Virus record (IMG/VR): IMGVR_UViG_3300030012_001430
Coordinates: 1-64,000 of that record
DNA length: 64,000 bases
From: a virus
Reading direction: 5' to 3' (one strand)
Shown here: piece by piece, positions 39,681 through 48,130 of the stretch
Layout: the number at the start of each line of letters is the position of its first letter
How positions within the stretch are numbered: the stretch's first letter is position 1
The notes under the pieces: generated by a model
Told to the model about the DNA's origin: nothing
What the model saw: the letters and a program-made list of their open reading frames with translations, nothing else
The model's database searches: none
Program-made: the position numbers and the translations under genes

Positions 39681-40010
39681 ATGACATGGCAGGAGATACT
39701 GAAAGCCTCCGAGTTTCTAGAGAAACTAGAGCCTAAGCAGAAGAAGAAGATAAAGAAACTTCTTCAGTCAACTCAGCCAACTGAGTACATGGGACAGGAG
39801 ATGACGAAGTTAGAAGATGTCATCAAAGAGATGGAAGACCTCGACTTAGTGAAGAACGACAAACTGCTTGCCAAGAAGATGAAGTCGTTCCGTGAGAAGA
39901 ACCTAGACATACTTGCAAGTGCTGCCGAACTTCGCAAAGACTATCAAACGCTGTATGACCAAATCAGAAGTGTAGCGTACCCAAAGGGAGAGAAGGAGGA
40001 GAAGAAATGA
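39681..40010 (+). CDS. Trp-tagged helical protein (MTWQEILK)
   Basis: AGGAGGCAACC precedes ATG 39681. Tag MTWQEILKASEF, then charged helices (LEPKQKKKIKKLLQS). 109 residues; no motif. Bordered by another tag gene 70 bases further on. Confidence 0.65.
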   Translation: MTWQEILKASEFLEKLEPKQKKKIKKLLQSTQPTEYMGQEMTKLEDVIKEMEDLDLVKNDKLLAKKMKSFREKNLDILASAAELRKDYQTLYDQIRSVAYPKGEKEEKK

Positions 40011-40081
40011 AACTCAGAATCGTTGAGGATATAGAGTGGCATAAGGGTATGAGCCTTCCAATGTTAGGTGATTTAGAATGA
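40007..40081 (+). CDS. Micropeptide, 24 residues
   Basis: ATG 40007 overlaps the previous stop as ATGA and TGA 40079-40081 overlaps the next ATG. Sequence MKLRIVEDIEWHKGMSLPML; no known function. May serve mainly for translation coupling. Confidence 0.4.
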   Translation: MKLRIVEDIEWHKGMSLPMLGDLE

Positions 40082-40260
40082 GTTGGTTTGAAACACTGAA
40101 GGGAGTTTGTGGCACAGAGAAGTCAGATGAGATGGCAAGAGTTACAACAACGGCCTCCACCGGACAAGATGAAGAAGCGGCCAAGAGGACTGAGGATAAA
40201 GAAGCAGAACTACTGGCTATGATACGAGAGAGAAACAGAAAAGCGAGGGAAAGTAGATGA
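40078..40260 (+). CDS. Trp-tagged short protein (MSWFETLKG)
   Basis: A 60-residue protein: tag MSWFETLKGVC, a Ser/Thr-rich linker, then a charged helix (EAAKRTEDKEAELLAMIRER). Start overlaps the micropeptide, and its stop overlaps the next start. Confidence 0.6.
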   Translation: MSWFETLKGVCGTEKSDEMARVTTTASTGQDEEAAKRTEDKEAELLAMIRERNRKARESR

Positions 40261-40481
40261 GTAAGAAAGAAGAAAAAAATGAAATGTTACTATTAATGAA
40301 AGAACTTGTAAACAAGGTTAACGCCTTGGAGCAAGCCGTATACAACAAGGACAACATACTGATGAAGTCAGGATTGGTTGTTCGTGAAACTCCAACACCA
40401 GTAATTGCGAATACGCAAGTACCTGATGGTGGTCAAATGTCTTGGGATGAGATTCGCAAGATGACGGAGAAAATGGGGTGA
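40257..40481 (+). CDS. Protein with C-terminal Trp tag (MSWDEIRKM)
   Basis: A 74-residue coiled-coil (MLLLMKELVNKVNALEQAVY) then a proline linker and the tag-like MSWDEIRKMTEKMG at the extreme C-terminus. Coiled-coil plus C-terminal tag is the geometry of a scaffolding or linker protein. Overlaps the next GTG by four bases. Confidence 0.6.
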   Translation: MSKKEEKNEMLLLMKELVNKVNALEQAVYNKDNILMKSGLVVRETPTPVIANTQVPDGGQMSWDEIRKMTEKMG

Positions 40482-40972
40482 AACAAATGCCTGAGAGAGT
40501 TACGAAAGAAGAGAAAATAGTTGAACTAGCAATACTAAAAGCAAAAGAGATTCTACAAGAAGCAGAGCATCTTGGCACATTAGAACTTGATGAGGATGTC
40601 ATGGGAGAGGAGATGAAAGTCAAGAAACCCAAGAAGAATCCTTCTGAGGAGAAGATGCCTCAGTTAAGCAATATAGAAGGCAAGGAGGATAAAGTCAATG
40701 ATGGAACTATGAAGAAATCCATCTTGGCTGCTGTTGATGACTTGCTGAAAGTCATGGCGGAGCAACAAACAAGAGATGTAACAAGTGGTGCGATGAACGT
40801 ATCAATGAACAGAATAACCGAACTTGCAGCCCAATTAAGAGAGGCTAGTGGAGACAAGGCAACTAGAATTGGTAACGATTTGAAAAGAGAAGTCGATAAA
40901 CTCAGTATGTTAACAACAAGTGGTCTTCCTTCTAAAGACATTGAGAGAAGCCCTGAATCACGAAGGTTTTGA
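40478..40972 (+). CDS. Helical protein, 164 residues, not tagged
   Basis: GTG 40478 overlaps the previous stop as GTGA; ATG 40487 is an alternative. Long helices (EKIVELAILKAKEILQEAEH, SILAAVDDLLKVMAEQQTRD). No motif recognised. Ends eight bases before the ligase start. Confidence 0.55.
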   Translation: MKQMPERVTKEEKIVELAILKAKEILQEAEHLGTLELDEDVMGEEMKVKKPKKNPSEEKMPQLSNIEGKEDKVNDGTMKKSILAAVDDLLKVMAEQQTRDVTSGAMNVSMNRITELAAQLREASGDKATRIGNDLKREVDKLSMLTTSGLPSKDIERSPESRRF

Positions 40973-40978
40973 TGGTGG

Positions 40979-43543
40979 ATGACAACATCAGGCGTATCCT
41001 TTGAGAAGGAAACTAAGGCTCTATCAAAAAGAGTTCTAGATTTCTTTGAGAGGGTGCGTTATGCATATCTATCTGCAAAGGAGAATCCGAAGGAATACGG
41101 TAAGAAGTGGAAGTCAACTGTGAAGTCTATTCGTGAGGAATATGATGGCTTAGGAGAGTTCGCCTCAGAACTGAAAGACAGTATCACAGAGAAGGAACTC
41201 TTCGATGACAAGATATTCGATGCTGAGAGCCTTCTTGCTAGAAGAGTCTATGAAGATGTAAAGAGAATGAGATTCGAGTCGAAGGGAGCATCCGACCCAT
41301 TCTCTGAGCAACTAGGAGACAAGGTTCTAGAGGTTCTTCTAGAAGACAAGGCAACATTTGCAGCATTCATCCATTATGCATTGCGAAGCCATTCAAACCC
41401 AATACCAAAGAAGGCATGGCAAGAGAATGGCCTAAAGCCCGATGAGATAACTCAAGGATACATGGGTCTAGACTTAGAAGACAAAGACATCCCCCTATAC
41501 ATAATAGAGCATTATGGTGACGACAAGGACTCTAGAAGAGTAAAGGGTAAGTTCAAGGAAGCAAGAGAGTTACTAGAGAAGGTATATGATGAGAGTTACT
41601 CAGAGGAAAAGTGGGACTCTCTAGTAGAGGTTGACATCGCAAAGTCAGAAGAGGAGAAAGAAGACATTGATTTCATAATACCGAACAAACCAATGTATCG
41701 AATATTTGAACTCGATGATATGAAGGACATCAAGGGATTGAGCGGTGAGTATGTTGTTCAAGAGAAGTATGACGGAATGAGAATACAGATTCACAAGATG
41801 GGAGATAACATCAAGATATACTCATACAACGAGAAGGATATCACTGATAAGTGTCCTGAAGTAGTCGAGAAGATGGGTAAGAAAGGGATAGGAGATTGCA
41901 TACTGGATGGAGAACTACTTCTCTTTCAAGGAGATGAGGCATTACATAGAGCAAGTGTGATTACTCATGTGTTCAAGAAGAAGATACCCGATACTAAACT
42001 AAGGGCGCATGTGTTTGATGTGATGAAACACGAAGGAAAGGACTTGATGGATGAGCCTCTAAGAGAGAGAATCAACATAATGTTCTATCAATACTCACAG
42101 CATTCTTCTGAAGAACTTGCTTTCCCCTCAAAGAAAGATACTAGAATCGCTGACTCCATGAAGGAAGTCGGGGAGTATGCAGAGAAGATAATGGAGATGC
42201 CAACCTCAGAAGGAGTTGTAATCAAGGACATAGAATCAACTTACTACATGGGTAGGAAGAAGAACCCGAAGTGGATTAAGTGGAAGAAGTTCGTTGACCT
42301 AGATGTGATAGTTCTAGAAGACAAGAAAACGAAGAGTGGCCTACATTCCTATACAATGGGTATTGGTCCTCTCACTGCTGAACAGACTAGGGAAATGAAA
42401 ACAATGGAACTTGATGACAAGAACTACCTTCCTGTTGGTAAGGCATTGAATACCAAAGTCGAGGTTGATGTTGGAAGCATCATTCGTGTAAAGGTGGATG
42501 AAGTCACCAAGAAAGGAAAGGGATTCAGTCTCTATTCTGCTAAAGTGATAGAGTTACCTGAAGTGGATGAGTCTGACAAACTAGAGACTTTAGAACAACT
42601 AGCGACTAAGACCAAGAAAGCATTAGTCCCTAAGCATCCTTTCGTAAAGCCATCTGATTTGGCTAATCCATTGACTGTGATAGCAGAGTTGCAGCAAGAG
42701 AAGAGAGACAAAAAGAGAATCAAGAAGTATATTGTGACTGATTATGTTCATGGAGAAGCAGAGATAATCTGCAAGCATGAGTTAGATGGTTTCACTGTTT
42801 ATGGTTTCGATGGAGACCAATTGATGCAGAAGAATGCATTGCATAACATGGATGTATGGAAGGAACAACTAGAGAAACTAATGAAGTCTAGGAAATCGAA
42901 ACTAAGAGTAGCAATTAGGAAGATAATAGAGGACAATCAGAAAGCAATGGAGTTTGATGAACTAGAGGAGAAACTCAGAGTAACAGAAGAGGATGCCTAT
43001 GATGAAATCTTTGAGGGCAAGCCAAAGAATCTACTATCTTGGATGAAGAATCAAGATGCATTCGTGTTCCTTTCACCTAACAGGTTTGATGTATCTCCTG
43101 AGAATATAGAGAAGGACGAAGATGATGAACTAGCAGGAGAGTTTGAAGTTCGCCAACGTGAAGACGGTAACTTGGATTTTGTCATCCAAACAGACAAAGA
43201 CAGAATGGCTTGGTTGATAGACTTAGAAAAGCCTGAAGACATCTTTGACTTATTCGGTAAGTCCGGCAAGTATCCAGCGAAGGTATCTGAGAAGATAGAC
43301 AGCACGAAGATAATAGACAGTGGAGAACTTATCTTCGGCGTTCAACGAGATGGGTATCATGAATATAGAATGGAAGGAGACAAGTTCCAAACTAGAATAC
43401 ACTTCAGGGTTGTTCCTCTAGATGAGAAAAAGTCTTGGATTGTATTCACAGGCAAGAAACAAGACATGTTGGACGATAAATCTGATGAGGGAATCATCGA
43501 TATCACAAAGGACAAGTATAGCAATTTAGAACTACCTGAATAA
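40979..43543 (+). CDS. ATP-dependent DNA ligase fused to a LigD-like phosphoesterase domain
   Basis: An 854-residue protein with a ligase core in the middle: motif I VVQEKYDGMRIQIH (K263), motif III CILDGELL, motif IV TSEGVVIKD, motif V KWIKWKKF. The first 230 residues are helical and unique. A C-terminal part from about residue 725 (FVIQTDKDRMAWLIDLEK, IDSGELIFGVQRDGYHEYRM, SWIVFTGKKQDML) resembles the LigD 3'-phosphoesterase domain, though the catalytic histidines are not obvious. It is transcribed with virion genes, unlike the early ligase at 1368. A packaged repair enzyme is conceivable. Confidence 0.8.
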   Translation: MTTSGVSFEKETKALSKRVLDFFERVRYAYLSAKENPKEYGKKWKSTVKSIREEYDGLGEFASELKDSITEKELFDDKIFDAESLLARRVYEDVKRMRFESKGASDPFSEQLGDKVLEVLLEDKATFAAFIHYALRSHSNPIPKKAWQENGLKPDEITQGYMGLDLEDKDIPLYIIEHYGDDKDSRRVKGKFKEARELLEKVYDESYSEEKWDSLVEVDIAKSEEEKEDIDFIIPNKPMYRIFELDDMKDIKGLSGEYVVQEKYDGMRIQIHKMGDNIKIYSYNEKDITDKCPEVVEKMGKKGIGDCILDGELLLFQGDEALHRASVITHVFKKKIPDTKLRAHVFDVMKHEGKDLMDEPLRERINIMFYQYSQHSSEELAFPSKKDTRIADSMKEVGEYAEKIMEMPTSEGVVIKDIESTYYMGRKKNPKWIKWKKFVDLDVIVLEDKKTKSGLHSYTMGIGPLTAEQTREMKTMELDDKNYLPVGKALNTKVEVDVGSIIRVKVDEVTKKGKGFSLYSAKVIELPEVDESDKLETLEQLATKTKKALVPKHPFVKPSDLANPLTVIAELQQEKRDKKRIKKYIVTDYVHGEAEIICKHELDGFTVYGFDGDQLMQKNALHNMDVWKEQLEKLMKSRKSKLRVAIRKIIEDNQKAMEFDELEEKLRVTEEDAYDEIFEGKPKNLLSWMKNQDAFVFLSPNRFDVSPENIEKDEDDELAGEFEVRQREDGNLDFVIQTDKDRMAWLIDLEKPEDIFDLFGKSGKYPAKVSEKIDSTKIIDSGELIFGVQRDGYHEYRMEGDKFQTRIHFRVVPLDEKKSWIVFTGKKQDMLDDKSDEGIIDITKDKYSNLELPE

Positions 43544-43581
43544 CCACCTACTTCATATAGTAAGAAGTTTAGGTGCAGTGA
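43544..43581 (+). other. Short spacer upstream of protease/scaffold gene
   Basis: 38 bases with no gene. AGGTGCAGTGAG provides a possible ribosome site for the GTG at 43582. Confidence 0.3.
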
Positions 43582-44814
43582 GTGTTTGTTGAACAGGAGG
43601 TATTGATTAGACAGGAGAGTGCTAGTGATTTCACTATTCTCAAGTCAGATAATCTAGTAATCGGAGGATATGCATCCATCGAAATAGTAGATAAGCAAAA
43701 TGACTTGATAACACTAGAAGCACTTGAAAAAGCCGTTAAAGATTTCATGAGTGAGAAGTCTTACAGAAACGTCATGTCAAATCATTCCAATGTTCAAGTA
43801 GGAGAGGTGATAGAGCAATACCGTGATTCCAATGGTACATTACACAAGACAGGTGTAGATGGTGTCGGATTCTATGTAGTTATCAAAATGAGAGATGACA
43901 TAGAGAAGGCAAAGGAAATTAACAGAGGAATCAGAAAAGGCACACTACGTTCCTTCAGTATCGGTGGACAAGCGATATCAAAGAGAGAAAGGAAATCGGA
44001 GGAATACGGGGAATACAACGAGATTGACAACTTGGAGTTGCATGAAGTTACTATATGTGAAAAAGGAATAAACCCTGAAGCGAAATTCGACATTTTAAAA
44101 GCGAAAGGAGGTAAAGAAATGACGGAAAAATTGACGAAAGCACTGGAAGAACTCAATGGTCTGCTAACGCAGGTTCGTGAGGTCACTGGTGACTCAGTTA
44201 CAAAAGAAGATGAATTGGAGACAATGGAAATGAAAGAAGAAGAAACGATGAAAGAAGAAGAAGTTGAGAGCATGGACATGGCAGATAAAATGTCGATGAA
44301 GGAAGACGAAGTTGAGAGCATGGACGATATGGACAAGGCTCTTGATGAGGACTCGACAAGAGATTACGAGGCCGGAGAAGAAGTAGTAAGTGGCGGAAAG
44401 CCAAAGGCTGCTCCTGCTGCCCTCTCAGTCTCTAAGGGTCTAGAAGGGTCTGACTTTACTACTCTCGACTTGAGTGCCGAGAATGTGGAGAAGGCTTACG
44501 AGGCTTACAAAGCAGAGCAACTAGAGGCAATGGCTTACGATAACCTATCGAAGCAATTCGCTGACAGATTCGCTGCTGAACTCGAAGTTAAGAAATCAGC
44601 CGCAGAGCGAGCAGAGTACGATGCTTCGTCAGAAGTAGCGGCTCTCAAAGAGGAGTTTGCAGAACTACGCAAGTCCCTTACCGCAAAAGACGATGAGATT
44701 AGGAAAGCAACAGAAGTCGCTTTCTCTCTACCTGAAGGATTCCCAACAACTGCTGATGCGGTTGCTGAGATGTCATGGGGAGACATACACAACCTCGCAA
44801 GGAAGGTGAACTAA
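43582..44814 (+). CDS. Prohead protease (HK97-type) fused to scaffold, C-terminal Trp tag
   Basis: 410 residues. The N-terminal domain is an HK97-type prohead protease: GGYASIEIVDKQND, NVMSNHSNVQVGE (catalytic His), GTLRSFSIGGQA (catalytic Ser). A scaffold domain follows, very acidic, with repeats (KEEETMKEEEVESMDM, VESMDDMDKAL) and long coiled coil. The final residues AEMSWGDIHNLARKVN carry the tag motif. Start GTG 43582 is used; TTG 43603 after AGGAGGTA is a rival. Overlap/spacing of one base to the capsid gene. Confidence 0.88.
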   Translation: MFVEQEVLIRQESASDFTILKSDNLVIGGYASIEIVDKQNDLITLEALEKAVKDFMSEKSYRNVMSNHSNVQVGEVIEQYRDSNGTLHKTGVDGVGFYVVIKMRDDIEKAKEINRGIRKGTLRSFSIGGQAISKRERKSEEYGEYNEIDNLELHEVTICEKGINPEAKFDILKAKGGKEMTEKLTKALEELNGLLTQVREVTGDSVTKEDELETMEMKEEETMKEEEVESMDMADKMSMKEDEVESMDDMDKALDEDSTRDYEAGEEVVSGGKPKAAPAALSVSKGLEGSDFTTLDLSAENVEKAYEAYKAEQLEAMAYDNLSKQFADRFAAELEVKKSAAERAEYDASSEVAALKEEFAELRKSLTAKDDEIRKATEVAFSLPEGFPTTADAVAEMSWGDIHNLARKVN

Positions 44815-44815
44815 A

Positions 44816-46177
44816 ATGAGTGGATATATTAACACAGTAAAAGACCTAGAAGCAGCCACCTATGGCTACGCTGGCGCACAGGGCAATGCTCTGCTAAAGG
44901 CTGCTGGTGTTGTTGGTGGTTTCGGAACGCCCCACGATGCAGCAAGCAACCCGTTTTCGGCTGCTGCTGGATTGGGAGACCTATACAACGTTCTTTACGG
45001 ACAGAAAGTATGGTCAATGCTAAACCAAGAGGTTAACCCTCTTGCTATGCTCGCAAAGAGGCCATACACATCTAGTGGATGGAGAGTTCTAAAGAGCAGA
45101 GCAATGGGTGGCTCAGGTTCTGCATTCGGAATCGGAAGCGGTGCTGAAGGTTCAGACACACCAAGACCCGACAAAATCGGTGGTGTTGGTGAGAACGCAA
45201 CTCTAGGAAGTGGAAATGATATCCCACCAATTGCACCTCAGTATGAGAAACTATACGTCAGTCCAAAGACTGTGGCTCATCTATTCGAGTTCTCTGAACT
45301 TGGTATGGAACTTGCTGCAATCGATGACGGTGTTGGTGACATTCGTGCAATCGTTCGTGAGGACATGGGTAAACTACACGCAGAGACTCAGAGCAAGATG
45401 CTAGTCATGCCTCTTGAGAGATATGATGACGGTACTGCAACTCTCATTGAGAGAAACTACACATCTCTCATGAAGATTGTTTCGTCTGCTGCTGAGATTG
45501 CTGCTATGTATAACGCAAACCTAGTGGATGCTAGTGCTAACAACAACAACAACAGTGCAGCCGCAGCAGACCTAGTACGCCTATTCGGAACTTCCCGAAC
45601 TGTCAACGTATCAAACAACGCTGCAACTGGCGATGCTTCCTTCTTGGATGCAGAGGTTGACTTCGGTGCAGGATATGGTAGTGGCGATGCTAGAGTTCTA
45701 ACACTAACCATGCTTAATGACATGATTAGGAGAATCAGGCAGAACGGCGGAAACCCGAAAGTTATCTTGACTGGCTATGACACTGTTCAGCACCTTGCTG
45801 ACTTGCTACAAAGCCAAGAGAGATTCATGGACAGAAAGGAAATCGTACCTACCCACAATGGAGTTCGTGGTGTTAAGGGTGCAGAGGTTGGATTCAGAGT
45901 TGCAACATACTACGACATCCCAATCATCCCAACCAAGGACATGCCATCTACTGGCGGTAACTCAACCAACGAACTGAGTGACATACTCATCCTAGACACA
46001 GACCATCTGTGGCTATCGGTGATGAAGCCTACTCAGTATTTCGAGGATGGTATCACTAGTGGAAACCCATTCGGTGTTGGCAAACTTGGAAACCAAGGAA
46101 TGTATCGAACTATGGGAGAGACCGGATGTTCGTTCTTCAAGGGACAAGGTAAGATAACCAACATTAAGAGTGCTTGA
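44816..46177 (+). CDS. Major capsid protein (HK97 fold)
   Basis: A 453-residue protein right after the protease/scaffold, with GGAAGGTGAAC ribosome site. The N-terminal 80 residues look like a delta-domain/propeptide (MSGYINTVKDLEAATYGYAG). Core signatures: VAHLFEFSELGMELAAIDD, ILTGYDTVQHLADLL, GFRVATYYDIPIIPTKDM, ILILDTDHLWLSVMKPT, which match archaeal tailed-virus capsids. The prohead protease probably removes part of the N-terminus. The most highly expressed virion gene by codon and position. Confidence 0.9.
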   Translation: MSGYINTVKDLEAATYGYAGAQGNALLKAAGVVGGFGTPHDAASNPFSAAAGLGDLYNVLYGQKVWSMLNQEVNPLAMLAKRPYTSSGWRVLKSRAMGGSGSAFGIGSGAEGSDTPRPDKIGGVGENATLGSGNDIPPIAPQYEKLYVSPKTVAHLFEFSELGMELAAIDDGVGDIRAIVREDMGKLHAETQSKMLVMPLERYDDGTATLIERNYTSLMKIVSSAAEIAAMYNANLVDASANNNNNSAAAADLVRLFGTSRTVNVSNNAATGDASFLDAEVDFGAGYGSGDARVLTLTMLNDMIRRIRQNGGNPKVILTGYDTVQHLADLLQSQERFMDRKEIVPTHNGVRGVKGAEVGFRVATYYDIPIIPTKDMPSTGGNSTNELSDILILDTDHLWLSVMKPTQYFEDGITSGNPFGVGKLGNQGMYRTMGETGCSFFKGQGKITNIKSA

Positions 46178-46188
46178 GGTGATTAGAG

Positions 46189-46524
46189 TTGACACACGCT
46201 GTTACTCTAGTTGCTGACCATAAGGGCGTAACTGCCCCAAAGGTCGCAGGTGACGAGTATGTGGTTGATGCAATAGTCAACATAACTGCATACGTTCAGG
46301 GTGGAATAACCCTGACTGCTGCTGAGTTGGGTCTGTCTTCCCTACACTGCGTTCTAGTAACAGGTGTAGAGGAGATTGGACACAGTGCAAGAGCCGTCAT
46401 CAGTGCCGCAGGAGCATACGAGTCAGGAACAAGTGCCAAACTTATCCTGTCTACTGGCTCTGCACAACAATCAGGTACAGGAGATGAAGGCATGGTAAGA
46501 GTCCGTGTCTATGGTAATCTCTGA
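46189..46524 (+). CDS. Small beta-rich virion protein (capsid decoration or neck)
   Basis: TTG 46189 is preceded by GAGGTGATTAGAG. 111 residues, almost all strands (VTLVADHKGVTAPKVAGDEY, VVDAIVNITAYVQGGITLT). Similar small jelly-roll-like proteins often follow the capsid gene and decorate or vertex-stabilise it. No close family recognised. A hairpin terminator follows. Confidence 0.6.
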   Translation: MTHAVTLVADHKGVTAPKVAGDEYVVDAIVNITAYVQGGITLTAAELGLSSLHCVLVTGVEEIGHSARAVISAAGAYESGTSAKLILSTGSAQQSGTGDEGMVRVRVYGNL

Positions 46525-46559
46525 AATGACAATGATTAAGTGATAACGTAAAGTAGTGG

Positions 46560-46585
46560 CCTCTGCCCCTAATACGGGGCAGGGG
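46560..46585 (+). terminator. GC-rich hairpin after capsid decoration gene
   Basis: CCTCTGCCCC pairs with GGGGCAGGGG (ten pairs, one T-G) around a six-base loop TAATAC. Strong hairpin without a long T run; it may stop or process the capsid transcript so that capsid genes are expressed more than neighbours. Confidence 0.6.
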
Positions 46586-46613
46586 TTACTACCACAATAA
46601 AAAGGTGAATAAA

Positions 46614-47117
46614 ATGGCAAAAGTAAAGTTAGTAAGACACAGACCAAGTGGACCTCTTCTACTACGAAGAGGCGGTCAAACATATGCATTAACAGCACAA
46701 GAGGAAACTGTTGTTCCACTAGGAATTGCAGTTGGAATGCTAGGAGATTCAGGACTCCTAGTAGAATTAGATGCTTCTGATTCCTCAGACATCCTGACAT
46801 TGAATGAATACTTACTCAATCTACTCAAGAGAGAGTTTGGCTTAGAGGGAGATGCAAAGGCAGTTAGGGCTGCTTTGTTCCCTTCAAAAAAGAAGTCATT
46901 CATTCCTAACATAATCAAAGAGACTCCCGTAGAGGAGACTCCCGTAGAAGAACCAGCAGTAGAGGAAGAACCTGAAGAACCTGAAGAGGTTGTAGAGGAA
47001 ACTGTTGACTATTCACAATACACAGTGAAACAACTCAAGGGGATGCTTGAGGAGAAGGGACTATCAACTGATGGAAAGAAAGCAGACTTGGTAGAGAGGA
47101 TGTCGGGGGCTGAATAA
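46614..47117 (+). CDS. SAP-domain protein with acidic repeats
   Basis: ATG 46614 after AAAAGGTGAAT. 167 residues. N-terminal beta-barrel like (KVKLVRHRPSGPLLLRRGGQ). Middle has a twice repeated ETPVEE and other acidic proline repeats. The C-terminal 35 residues are a SAP domain (VKQLKGMLEEKGLSTDGKKA then DLVERM), a DNA-binding helix-extended loop-helix. A SAP domain next to capsid suggests contact with packaged DNA, or recruitment to host DNA. Confidence 0.75.
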   Translation: MAKVKLVRHRPSGPLLLRRGGQTYALTAQEETVVPLGIAVGMLGDSGLLVELDASDSSDILTLNEYLLNLLKREFGLEGDAKAVRAALFPSKKKSFIPNIIKETPVEETPVEEPAVEEEPEEPEEVVEETVDYSQYTVKQLKGMLEEKGLSTDGKKADLVERMSGAE

Positions 47118-47413
47118 TGGCATCCCCAACATGCAATTCCACAGGCGTACTTTCTACTAGCACAGTAGCAGTAAAGCATCATGCTAAGATAATGAGCGTT
47201 CATGCCACATCAACGGCAAACGCTGTAATGACTGTCAAGATTTGGGACAGTGACAATTCAACCACAACAGGCAAGAAGGAGGTTGCCCGATTAGTTCTAC
47301 ATGCAGGAGGAACTGCTCAAACCATCGAGCAAGACCTACATGGAGTTCTTGTAGCCAATGGAATCTTCGTTCAGATTACTGGCACAGGAACTGTTTCTGT
47401 AAACTTTGCTTGA
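47117..47413 (+). CDS. Small beta-rich virion protein 2
   Basis: 98 residues, nearly all strands and turns (AVMTVKIWDSDNSTTTGKKE, LHAGGTAQTIEQDLHG). Resembles small carbohydrate-binding or decoration folds. The ATG shares a base with the previous stop. No family identified. Confidence 0.6.
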   Translation: MASPTCNSTGVLSTSTVAVKHHAKIMSVHATSTANAVMTVKIWDSDNSTTTGKKEVARLVLHAGGTAQTIEQDLHGVLVANGIFVQITGTGTVSVNFA

Positions 47414-47423
47414 GGTGATTATC

Positions 47424-47849
47424 ATGCCAAGTATAGATACAGATACTAGACTAATAATGACTGTTCTATTCGTTGGAGCAGTTAGCGGTGTCAATGTTTA
47501 CTTCTTCTCGCAATACGGTTCTACCTTTGTGAGTGCCTATGGTCCTTATCCAGTGGCTATGATATTCGGGGTTCTAACCGTAGGAGGGATAGTGATACTG
47601 AAAGCACTATTCGATTTGATGATTAACGATTACATAGAGGACTTCTTACTTCAGCGACAAATCAATGCTTATTGGAACAGAAAGGCAAGAGATGAGGAAA
47701 ACCGAAAGAGGGTAAGAGAATCCTTCAGAGGCTTCCAGCAGCAGTTTGGCACGACAGCATACGGAGACCCAAATCTACCAGTGATGCAACCAACCGCTCA
47801 AGAAGTGCAAACGGTCAGTCCAACTTTCCTAACAGGTTTCAATGAGTGA
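47424..47849 (+). CDS. Two-pass membrane protein
   Basis: ATG 47424 preceded by GAGGTGATTATC. 141 residues with hydrophobic segments IMTVLFVGAVSGVNVYFF (about 12-29) and PVAMIFGVLTVGGIVILKAL (about 42-62), then a basic, helical cytosolic tail (QRQINAYWNRKARDEENRKR). A holin, egress or membrane-anchoring role fits. First of three genes of a membrane/GTPase group. Confidence 0.65.
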   Translation: MPSIDTDTRLIMTVLFVGAVSGVNVYFFSQYGSTFVSAYGPYPVAMIFGVLTVGGIVILKALFDLMINDYIEDFLLQRQINAYWNRKARDEENRKRVRESFRGFQQQFGTTAYGDPNLPVMQPTAQEVQTVSPTFLTGFNE

Positions 47850-47854
47850 TTTAG

Positions 47855-48076
47855 ATGGTAAGTGAAATCCTATTTGGGATGGATGAATCTACTCTAGCCT
47901 ATGACCTTCAAAGGGCGCATTCTGCTGATGTATGGTTTCTTAGGGCTAGATTCTACTTGTGGGGAGGAATCGCCTCAGTAACTAGTTTCTTTGTAGGACA
48001 TGCTATTTCTCTTTGGGGAATCAACCTTTACGAAGTTGGTTGGCACATACTAAGTTCCCTTTGGGGCGGTCATTGA
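47855..48076 (+). CDS. Small membrane protein with one or two hydrophobic segments
   Basis: 73 residues. A hydrophobic stretch FYLWGGIASVTSFFVGHAIS and an amphipathic C-terminal helix (LYEVGWHILSSLWGGH). Its position between the two-pass membrane protein and the GTPase suggests a shared membrane task. Confidence 0.6.
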   Translation: MVSEILFGMDESTLAYDLQRAHSADVWFLRARFYLWGGIASVTSFFVGHAISLWGINLYEVGWHILSSLWGGH

Positions 48077-48130
48077 CTTCTCAACCATTTTAATGCTCTC
48101 CGACATCCGACTCACTGAAGAGGTGATAGC

